Notes under the pieces: generated by a model
The model's database searches: none
What the model was told of the DNA's origin: nothing
Seen by the model: only the letters and a program-made list of their open reading frames with translations
Made by a program: the position numbers and the translations under genes
In this document: positions 1-5,228 of the stretch, in pieces
Position numbering within the stretch: the first letter of the stretch is position 1
How the letters are laid out: every line of letters starts with the position of its first letter
Assembly: GCA_020354155.1 (NCBI GenBank)
Contig: CP070644.1
Location: 401,119 to 409,652, forward strand
Length of the DNA: 8,534 nucleotides
Origin: Nitrospiraceae bacterium
GTDB lineage: Bacteria > Nitrospirota > Thermodesulfovibrionia > UBA6902
Reading direction: 5' to 3'

Positions 1-642
1 GGCCCGGCCGCCAAAGGCGACTGCATCCCCCTTCAGGTCAAAGATGGGGAATATGATCCTTTCTCTGAAGGTGTCGTAATATCCCTTTGTACCCTGGCTG
101 ACCAGACCGGATTTTTTCATATCTTCCGGTTTGAAATCTTTTCCCTTCAAAAAATGGATAAGTCCATTCCAGCCTTTCGGGGCATAGCCAATGGAAAAAT
201 CCTGTTGCGCCTCTGAAGTTATTCCCCGCTCCCTGAGATAGGTCAGGGCCTTTGTATTTTTTGATAAGTTCTGTTGAAAAAAGGTACAGGCAACTTTATG
301 CATGGTCACAAGCTTTTCTTTACTCCCTGCCGATCCGGCATTAACCTGTGACGTCTTCAGGACTACCCCTGCCTTGTCTGCAAGGACTTTGAGTGCCTCG
401 GGAAAGGTGAGATTTTCATAGTTTGTAAGGAAGGTAAAGACATCCCCTCCGCTGTTGCAGCCAAAACAGTGATATATCTGCTTGGCAGGACTTACAGTAA
501 ATGAAGGGGTCTTTTCAGTGTGGAAGGGACAAAGGCCTTTCCAGTTTTGTCCTGTCTTTTTCAGATGTACATATTCGGATATGAGGTCGACAATGTCGAT
601 CCGGTCCTTTATTTCCTCAAGGGTGCGATCGTTGGAAGGCAT
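1..642 (-). CDS. dnaG: DNA primase DnaG, N-terminal 214 residues (3' end beyond window)
   Basis: DnaG synthesises the short RNA primers used by DNA polymerase at the replication fork, working with the replicative helicase. Translating the minus strand from the ATG at 642 gives an open frame to base 1 with no stop. The N-terminal zinc-binding domain is clear: CPFH at residues 38-41, followed by EKTPSF, and CFGC at 59-62 followed by NSGGD, the CHC2 zinc-ligand pattern. The start of the polymerase core follows, with YDTFRERIIFPIFD and a final AFGGR near residues 209-213, both typical of DnaG. The TOPRIM catalytic part and the helicase-binding C-terminus lie outside the window. Usual family length is about 580-650 residues, so roughly a third is seen. 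The ATG is the expected family start, but no Shine-Dalgarno sequence precedes it; the upstream bases are A/T-rich 7-base repeats. The gene follows yqeY and the NIF3-like gene after a 122-base spacer, so it may be the end of that operon or have its own promoter. Confidence 0.97.
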   Translation of the reverse strand, partial: MPSNDRTLEEIKDRIDIVDLISEYVHLKKTGQNWKGLCPFHTEKTPSFTVSPAKQIYHCFGCNSGGDVFTFLTNYENLTFPEALKVLADKAGVVLKTSQVNAGSAGSKEKLVTMHKVACTFFQQNLSKNTKALTYLRERGITSEAQQDFSIGYAPKGWNGLIHFLKGKDFKPEDMKKSGLVSQGTKGYYDTFRERIIFPIFDLKGDAVAFGGRA

Positions 643-655
643 GTTTAAATAAATT

Positions 656-690
656 AAAATTCAAAATGAAAAATGCAAAATGCAAAATAA
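656..690. repeat. A/T-rich 7-base tandem repeat, left arm, upstream of dnaG
   Basis: Five consecutive 7-base units read on the plus strand as AAAATTC, AAAATGA, AAAATGC, AAAATGC and AAAATAA. The array ends 13 bases before the dnaG start codon on the minus strand. It faces a second array of similar units in opposite orientation at 749-777, with a perfect hairpin between them. The periodicity is directly visible; function is unknown. Confidence 0.75.
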
Positions 691-697
691 ACGTTAT

Positions 698-721
698 GGC
701 TATTCCTCGTCAGGAATAGCC
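698..721 (-). other. Perfect 9-bp hairpin between the NIF3-like gene and dnaG
   Basis: GGCTATTCC (698-706) and GGAATAGCC (713-721) are exact reverse complements around a 6-base loop. A short direct repeat GTTAT lies just outside both arms (693-697 and 724-728). On the transcribed minus strand the stem is followed by ATAACGTTTATTTT, which is U-rich but not an uninterrupted U-tract. It could be a weak intrinsic terminator after the NIF3-like gene, an RNA-processing or stabilising hairpin ahead of dnaG, or the core of a small repeated element. Confidence 0.55.
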
Positions 722-748
722 CTGTTATGAATAAAATTTTTTCCGCAA

Positions 749-777
749 TTTTGACTTTTAATTTTTAATTTTTTAAT
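749..777. repeat. A/T-rich 7-base tandem repeat, right arm, running into the NIF3-like stop codon
   Basis: Units TTTTGAC, TTTTAAT and TTTTAAT are followed by an 8-base TTTTTAAT on the plus strand. Read on the minus strand these are A-rich units like those at 656-690, so the two arrays are inverted relative to one another. The array covers the stop codon (765-767) and encodes the last residues of the NIF3-like protein, so the element appears to supply or overlap that gene's 3' end. Confidence 0.65.
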
Positions 778-1730
778 TTTCTCTCGAACCTTCTGAATCC
801 GGAGCATGTCAGCACCTTCAGTTTATGCTTCTTCTGCACCTCGTCAAGCATGAGGTTAATACCGAGGTTGTCACTCGAGATATGGCCTGCAATCACTACA
901 TTCAGGTGGTGCTTTTCTGCCTCTTTTCTGTGCTCATCACTTAAGTGCATTGCGAGAATGGTGCTCACACCTGCATTGACAATACTTTTAAAAATATCTT
1001 TTGCGCCCTCTGTACCTCCCGTCATATCAACAAAGACCTTGCCGGCAGTCCTCTCCTTTGAGCCAAGCAGAATCCGGGGACCTGCATTGTTCATTGCAGC
1101 CTCCCTGTATTCGGGAATATCGAGAAGAATTTTTATAATATCGTCAAGGGTATCAGGTTTTTTTCTGTCAAAGGTACTCTGCAGGTAACTGGCAACCATG
1201 TTGTCAGTTGGTGTATGCATACACATAAAAGGCATATCAAGCAGCTTGGCAACATCCGATGCCCGTGAATGGTTCGCAGGCATAAGCCTTCGCTCAACTT
1301 CCTTAATCCTAGCCTCAAGCATTCCTTCAGCAACATTGATAGGCACACCAAATTTGTTTAGAATGTCCGCCTGCATATGCATGACTTCATAAAAGTTTGC
1401 AAATGCCTTTCCTTCAGGATGATGAGCTATTACAAGGTCAATCTTCTTTCCCTTTGCGGAGAGACGGTCCGCCAGGAGCAGTTCCCCGACTTCCATGTCT
1501 ATACCAACAAGAGCCGTGCCGATTTCTTCATCGCCGGTGCCATGGAGAATCCTGGTGTCAGCATAGGGATTTGTTAATGTTTCCTGATCAAAAAAATCCC
1601 TTTCTTCCCTTTTGAGTCCCTCATACTGTGTCTTTGCCTGTTTCAGGGTTTTGAGAACAGTCTTTTTGCCCCTCGGATCGGCATTCATGCCCGTCGCCAC
1701 AACTGTTTCGTAAAGTTTTTGTAATTTCAA
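765..1730 (-). CDS. NIF3-like metal-binding protein (321 aa), YbgI/YqfO-related
   Basis: The protein resembles the NIF3 family (YbgI/YqfO/DUF34), widespread di-metal proteins whose cellular role is unsettled; 'GTP cyclohydrolase type 2 homologue' is an old label with weak functional support. What I see: DLVIAHHPEG around residues 98-107 (typical of the first histidine metal-ligand motif), HTPTDN at 172-177 (family form is usually HTN.D), and AGHISSDNLG at 281-290, in the place of the usual GH..TE ligand motif. The Ser-Asp in place of Thr-Glu is a difference worth noting. The first 60 or so residues are Lys/Arg-rich and lie ahead of the recognisable fold. The start is TTG at 1730, directly after the yqeY TAA, with a strong GGAGG 5 bases upstream, so translation is probably coupled to yqeY. 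A yqfO-type gene near dnaG is also known in Firmicutes. Family assignment is fairly firm; biochemical function is not known. Confidence 0.75.
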   Translation of the reverse strand: MKLQKLYETVVATGMNADPRGKKTVLKTLKQAKTQYEGLKREERDFFDQETLTNPYADTRILHGTGDEEIGTALVGIDMEVGELLLADRLSAKGKKIDLVIAHHPEGKAFANFYEVMHMQADILNKFGVPINVAEGMLEARIKEVERRLMPANHSRASDVAKLLDMPFMCMHTPTDNMVASYLQSTFDRKKPDTLDDIIKILLDIPEYREAAMNNAGPRILLGSKERTAGKVFVDMTGGTEGAKDIFKSIVNAGVSTILAMHLSDEHRKEAEKHHLNVVIAGHISSDNLGINLMLDEVQKKHKLKVLTCSGFRRFERKLKN

Positions 1731-2177
1731 TTACACCTCCAGCATCTCTTTTACAAGTCTGTTGACAAGCTTTCCATCAGCTTTCCCTTTTAGTTTTGCC
1801 ATAACTGTTTTCATCACTTTACCCATGTCACCCGGACCGGAAGAGCCTGTCTCACTGATTGCTTCCCTCACAATGTCTCTGATTTGATCCTCTCCGAGCT
1901 GCCTGGGCAGGTACTGCAGGACTACTGACTGCTCTGCCTTTTCTTTTTCAACAAGATCGAACCTTTCAGCTTTCGTAAACTGCTCAACAGATTCTTTCGA
2001 ACGTTTAACAAATGACGCAAGAATGGCACGTACTTCGTCATCGCCGGGAAGGTCACCTTTTTCAATTTCCCTGTTTTTAATCGAAGATTTTACCATTCTC
2101 AGTACCGACACAGCAGTGCCATCCCCTGATTTCATGGCTTTTTTTATGTCCTCTGATATTTGGTCAATAAGGGTCAT
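1731..2177 (-). CDS. yqeY: GatB/YqeY domain protein (148 aa)
   Basis: This is a small stand-alone YqeY protein, related to the C-terminal tRNA-binding tail domain of GatB. It is presumed to bind tRNA or assist amidation, but its exact role is not established. The full family pattern is present: an N-terminal helical half with IKKAMKSGD near residues 11-19, LRMVKSSIKNREIEKG near 26-41 and VKRSKESVEQF near 57-67, then VLQYLPRQL near 86-94. The C-terminal half has DMGKVMKTVMAKLKGKADG near 117-135 and ends with VNRLVKEML. Length matches the family (about 145-150). The ATG at 2177 is preceded by GAGG 5 bases upstream (2186-2183). It lies 74 bases after panD and directly abuts the NIF3-like gene. 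A yqeY gene close to dnaG is a common bacterial arrangement. Confidence 0.93.
   Translation of the reverse strand: MTLIDQISEDIKKAMKSGDGTAVSVLRMVKSSIKNREIEKGDLPGDDEVRAILASFVKRSKESVEQFTKAERFDLVEKEKAEQSVVLQYLPRQLGEDQIRDIVREAISETGSSGPGDMGKVMKTVMAKLKGKADGKLVNRLVKEMLEV
1734..1740 (-). promoter_or_regulatory. Shine-Dalgarno that selects the TTG start of the NIF3-like gene
   Basis: GGAGGTG on the minus strand lies within the last codons of yqeY. GGAGG sits 5 bases before TTG (1730-1728), which immediately follows the yqeY TAA (1733-1731). This near-ideal site supports the unusual TTG start over the next in-frame ATG (codon 15, about 42 bases further in). Confidence 0.8.
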
Positions 2178-2200
2178 CGCTGCCTCGATAAGACTTGAAT

Positions 2201-2228
2201 CATATAATTTTCAAGAAACTTTAGGCAA
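2201..2228 (-). promoter_or_regulatory. Weak candidate promoter upstream of yqeY
   Basis: On the minus strand TTGCCT (2228-2223; 4 of 6 to TTGACA) is separated by 16 bases from TATATG (2206-2201; 4 of 6 to TATAAT). It would start transcription shortly before the yqeY ribosome site. The match is modest and could be chance in AT-rich DNA; yqeY may simply be transcribed from upstream. Confidence 0.25.
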
Positions 2229-2243
2229 GGGAGGAGAAGGTCA

Positions 2244-2269
2244 AACAGGATTTACCGGATGATCCTGTT
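2244..2269 (-). terminator. Hairpin straddling the panD stop codon (weak terminator candidate)
   Basis: AACAGGAT (2244-2251) and ATCCTGTT (2262-2269) are exact reverse complements with a 10-base loop that contains the panD TAA (2254-2252). On the minus strand the stem is followed only by TGACCTTCTCC, without a real U-tract. Intrinsic termination would therefore be inefficient; an mRNA 3'-end or processing signal is equally possible. Confidence 0.3.
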
Positions 2270-2602
2270 CTTCTTATCCACCTTCAGGATAATGGGTGAA
2301 AAATCCTTCAGTTCATCATCCTGGTAGTAACAGTAAGCAAAGATGATGATCACATCACCTTTTGTGCCTTTCCGGGCTGTGGGACCGTTCAGACAGACAT
2401 CTCCTGTGCCCCGTCTGCCGGGTATGGCGTAGGTCTCAAACCTTTCTCCGTTATTCAGGTTACTGATGCTGACCTGTTCAAAGGGTTTGATGCCAGCGGC
2501 TTCAAGCAGGTCCTCATCAACTGTTATGCTGCCCTCATAGTTGATATCGGAATCCGTTACCGTGGCCATATGTATTTTTGCTCTCAGCATGCATCGCAGC
2601 AT
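2252..2602 (-). CDS. panD: Aspartate 1-decarboxylase precursor PanD (116 aa)
   Basis: PanD is a cytosolic pyruvoyl enzyme that decarboxylates L-aspartate to beta-alanine, the precursor joined to pantoate to make pantothenate and CoA. The proenzyme cleaves itself between Gly24 and Ser25, turning the serine into the pyruvoyl group. The cleavage site YEGS is at residues 22-25 exactly as in the E. coli enzyme. Other key residues keep their positions: Lys9, His11, Tyr22, Arg54, Thr57, Tyr58 and Asn72-Gly73. Length is slightly shorter than E. coli (126). The ATG at 2602 is preceded by AAAGGAG (2615-2609) with a 6-base spacer, a good ribosome site. It lies 95 bases after gatC rather than beside panB/panC, so beta-alanine supply is unlinked here from the rest of the pathway. 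No panM/panZ-like maturation gene is visible nearby. Confidence 0.97.
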   Translation of the reverse strand: MLRCMLRAKIHMATVTDSDINYEGSITVDEDLLEAAGIKPFEQVSISNLNNGERFETYAIPGRRGTGDVCLNGPTARKGTKGDVIIIFAYCYYQDDELKDFSPIILKVDKKNRIIR

Positions 2603-2697
2603 GGTACTCTCCTTTAAAAGTATAAGATGATATTCAAGATTAACAGATGCTCTTTACAGGTTGCAAGACATCGTGGATTGAGACTGAAAAATGGATT

Positions 2698-2970
2698 CTA
2701 TTCTATTATCCGGGGAACCCTGAAAAAACCATCACTCCCATCAGGGGCATTCTGAAGCGCCTTGTCTCTTTCCAGGGAGTCCTTCAATTCATCTTCCCTG
2801 AAGACATTTTTTACCGGGAGAATATGCGCAGTAGGTTCAACGTCAGAGGTATCAAGTTCATTCAGTTTATTGATATATTTAATGACATTTCCTACCTGCT
2901 TTGAAAAAAGTGACTTCTCATCCCCGGAAAGTTTCAGCCGTGCAAGCATGGCAACATGCTCTATTTCCAT
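2698..2970 (-). CDS. gatC: Asp-tRNA(Asn)/Glu-tRNA(Gln) amidotransferase subunit C (90 aa)
   Basis: GatC is the small belt subunit that wraps GatA and GatB in the enzyme that converts mischarged Glu-tRNA(Gln) or Asp-tRNA(Asn) to the amidated forms. The family pattern is clear: IEHVAMLARLKLS at the N-terminus, the Q..N.I.YI.KLNELDTSDVEPTAHILP block in the middle, FREDEL, and a C-terminal APDGSDGFFRVPRIIE. The start is placed at ATG 2970, which overlaps the helicase stop as TGATG and has GAGAGG 5 bases upstream. A TTG one codon earlier (2973) is possible. An in-frame TGA lies just upstream, so the protein cannot begin further out and lacks about six residues common at GatC N-termini. The gene is followed by panD, not by gatA, so gatA and gatB must lie elsewhere. 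Confidence 0.94.
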   Translation of the reverse strand: MEIEHVAMLARLKLSGDEKSLFSKQVGNVIKYINKLNELDTSDVEPTAHILPVKNVFREDELKDSLERDKALQNAPDGSDGFFRVPRIIE

Positions 2971-5078
2971 CAAAGCCTCTCAAGATTGGCAAACTTGAGA
3001 GATAGTCTCTTGATTCCCACTGACGGGAAGTTTACCATGACCTTAACGTCATCAGTCTCACCATAGCTGTCCCTGACAACACCAACTCCCCACTTGGGAT
3101 GCTTTACCCTCATCCCTGTGGCAAAGGGAGATGCTGTTGTAAACTTTAAAGGCAAACGCGAAGCTGATGAGGCAACTGCATCTGCTCGCGGACGCTTTTC
3201 AATGCAGACGTAACAGGTCTCCGGAATGTCAGAAAGAAATCTTGAAGGGCTCTGATTCTGCTCGGATGAATAGAGTTTCCGCTTCTTCGTCCCCGTCAAT
3301 ACAAGCACATCCTGCGCCCTCGTTACACCCACATAGAAGAGCCTCCGTTCTTCTTCCAGTTCTTCCGGGTCCTTAAGAGCGTGAAAATGAGGGACCAGCC
3401 CATCCTCAATGCCGGCTATAAATACTACTGGAAATTCCAGCCCCTTTGCGCTGTGTAAGGTCATCAGGGTAACAGAATCATCACTATGTTCTTCGTCATG
3501 CCCGCTGAAAAGGGATGCAGTATCAAGAAAACTCCTCAGATCCTGCTCCTCACTGGCCTTGTACAGTTCAAGGACATTCCTGGAACGTTCCTCGCCAACC
3601 CACTTCAGGTAACCGGTCCTTTCAAAAATCAGGTCAAGCAGTTCATTCAACGGCTTGTCCCTGTTCGCAATAAACTCATCGAAGAGACCAACAAATCCCC
3701 GCACCTTCTCTTTCAACGCAGCAGGATAACCATTATTTTTTATAATGTACTTCATTGTTTTAAAAAGAGATTTGTCTTTTTTCCGCGCCTCACTTTCAAC
3801 CCTTGTCATCGTAGTTGCACCAAACTGCCTCGGCGGGCAGTTGACAATCCTCTTTAAACTGACGGAGTCATCAGGATTGCTGATTGCATTCAGGTAGGCG
3901 ATGATGTCCTTCACCTCTTTTCTCTGGTAAAAGCTGATTCCTCCAAAAATCTGATAGGGCAGCCCGATTTTCCGTAGGGCCTCTTCAAGAGCACGGGACT
4001 GCTGCTTGACTCTGTAAAGAATTGCCATTTCCCGGTATGAGCGTTTCCCTTTCAGATAGAGCTCTTTCACTGTCTGGGCGATGTAACGGGCCTCCTCCTG
4101 CTCGTTGGCTGTCGTGCAGTAACATATCTTTTCACCCTTGCCCCTGTCAGTCCTGAGTTTCTTTTCAATTCGTTCCGCGTTCCTGGCTATAATCCCGTGG
4201 GCAGCATCAAGAATGTTCTGGGTTGACCTGTAGTTCTGATCAAGGGTTATAACCTTCGCACCCTTGAAATCCTTTCTGAATTTCTGGATGTTCCCTACAT
4301 TTGCTCCTCTGAATTTGTATATGCTCTGGTCATCATCGCCGACAATACAAATATTCTTGTGCTTTGAAGCAAGCATTTTTGAAAGCCTGTATTGGGATGC
4401 ATTGGTGTCCTGAAACTCATCAATCATCACGTAGGAAAATTCTTTCTGATACCTGCGTAACACACTTGGGTGATTTTCATAGAGCTTGACCGTGTTCATA
4501 ATCAGGTCATCAAAATCAAGAGCGTTGTTTCTTTTTAGTTCAGTCTGATATTTCACATATACCCTGGCAAATTTTTCATCAAAGCCATAACTGTCTTCAT
4601 TTGCAATTAAATCTTCCGGACCTACCAGAGATGCCTTCAGGGAAGATATTTTTGAAAGAATCCCTTTGTAGAGGGCCTCATGAATCTTGAACTCTTTCAA
4701 AATAGATCTGACAAGGTTGCCGGAATCTGAGTCATCATATATGCAGAAATCACTGCTGTATCCAAGTTTTTCAATTTCTTTTCTTAAGATTCTGGCTGCA
4801 AGCGAATGGAAGGTGCCGACCCATAATCCCTTTGCACTCTTGCCAGTAAGGCTTTCTATTCTTTCCTTCATCTCATTGGCAGCCTTATTTGTAAAAGTCA
4901 TTGCCATGATTGAAGCAGGAGCTACCTTGCTGACAGATGTGAGGTAGGCAAATTTATGCGTAATCACCTTCGTTTTGCCACTGCCTGCACCGGCAAGAAT
5001 AAGCACGGGGCCTTTTGATGCTGTAACAGCTTTTTTCTGTTGTGAGTTAAGATCCTGAACTAATGCCTGTTTTGTCAT
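2970..5078 (-). CDS. pcrA: UvrD/PcrA/Rep-family superfamily 1A DNA helicase (702 aa)
   Basis: This is an ATP-driven 3'-5' DNA helicase of the UvrD/PcrA type, used in nucleotide excision repair, mismatch repair or clearing of replication forks. Helicase motifs appear in order: Q-motif region LNSQQKKAV (10-18), Walker A AGAGSGKT (29-36), motif Ia MTFTNKAANEM (60-70), motif Ib VGTFHSLAARILR (87-99), Walker B MIDEFQDTN (218-226), motif III GDDDQSIYKFRGA (247-259), motif IV LDQNYRST (279-286), motif V TLMTLHSAKGLEF (537-549) and motif VI RRLFYVGVTRA (578-588). The C-terminal GMRVKHPKWGVGVV...RLSLKFANLERL (655-702) is the Tudor-like tail shared by PcrA and UvrD and absent from Rep. Length is slightly below the usual 720-740. 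ATG 5078 has AAAGGA upstream. A strong extended -10 promoter lies about 85 bases before it, making this probably the first gene of the run to dnaG. Symbol pcrA is by resemblance; uvrD would be equally defensible. Confidence 0.96.
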   Translation of the reverse strand: MTKQALVQDLNSQQKKAVTASKGPVLILAGAGSGKTKVITHKFAYLTSVSKVAPASIMAMTFTNKAANEMKERIESLTGKSAKGLWVGTFHSLAARILRKEIEKLGYSSDFCIYDDSDSGNLVRSILKEFKIHEALYKGILSKISSLKASLVGPEDLIANEDSYGFDEKFARVYVKYQTELKRNNALDFDDLIMNTVKLYENHPSVLRRYQKEFSYVMIDEFQDTNASQYRLSKMLASKHKNICIVGDDDQSIYKFRGANVGNIQKFRKDFKGAKVITLDQNYRSTQNILDAAHGIIARNAERIEKKLRTDRGKGEKICYCTTANEQEEARYIAQTVKELYLKGKRSYREMAILYRVKQQSRALEEALRKIGLPYQIFGGISFYQRKEVKDIIAYLNAISNPDDSVSLKRIVNCPPRQFGATTMTRVESEARKKDKSLFKTMKYIIKNNGYPAALKEKVRGFVGLFDEFIANRDKPLNELLDLIFERTGYLKWVGEERSRNVLELYKASEEQDLRSFLDTASLFSGHDEEHSDDSVTLMTLHSAKGLEFPVVFIAGIEDGLVPHFHALKDPEELEEERRLFYVGVTRAQDVLVLTGTKKRKLYSSEQNQSPSRFLSDIPETCYVCIEKRPRADAVASSASRLPLKFTTASPFATGMRVKHPKWGVGVVRDSYGETDDVKVMVNFPSVGIKRLSLKFANLERL

Positions 5079-5161
5079 AAATAATCCTTTGCGAACCTCT
5101 TCCTCGAGAAAAAATTAAGATATTACATTGAGGGAACTTTAAACTGCCTCACTATGAGTTG

Positions 5162-5170
5162 ATTATAGCA
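5162..5170 (-). promoter_or_regulatory. Extended -10 promoter for the helicase-gatC-panD-yqeY run
   Basis: The minus strand reads TGCTATAAT, a perfect TATAAT (5167-5162) preceded by the extended -10 TGn motif. A partial -35 (GTAACA, 4 of 6) lies 19 bases upstream, which matters less with an extended -10. Transcription would begin near 5155, giving a leader of roughly 75 bases before the helicase ATG at 5078. The site is in the only sizeable spacer between glmS and the helicase. Confidence 0.65.
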
Positions 5171-5185
5171 GATCCATTTATAAAT

Positions 5186-5208
5186 ATGTTACCCACTTAT
5201 GATAACAT
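5186..5208 (-). terminator. Weak hairpin just after glmS
   Basis: On the minus strand ATGTTATC and GGTAACAT pair over 8 bp (one G-U) with a 7-base loop, about 20 bases past the glmS stop. The following ATTTATAAATGG has no U-tract, and the stem is AT-rich, so it is a poor intrinsic terminator. It lies directly upstream of the extended -10 promoter and overlaps its possible -35, so an operator role is an alternative. Confidence 0.3.
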
Positions 5209-5228
5209 TGCTAAAATTTATAGTAAAA

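Noticed and set aside
850..1188. 112-codon plus-strand open frame opposite the NIF3-like gene
   Set aside because: Composition is that of an antisense shadow and the opposite strand encodes a family-like protein with a strong ribosome site.
2608..2630. TATACT on the minus strand as a panD promoter
   Set aside because: Transcription would begin within the ribosome-binding site and no good -35 is at the right distance.
2660..2684. A CRISPR array
   Set aside because: There is only one repeat-like copy, with no second repeat within spacer distance on either side; kept only as a low-level observation.
2647..2904. 85-codon plus-strand frame over the gatC end and the gatC-panD gap
   Set aside because: Mostly antisense to gatC, with no ribosome site and no recognisable motif.
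3486..3857. 123-codon plus-strand open frame opposite the helicase gene
   Set aside because: Antisense to intact helicase coding sequence with no domain or conserved motif; treated as a shadow.
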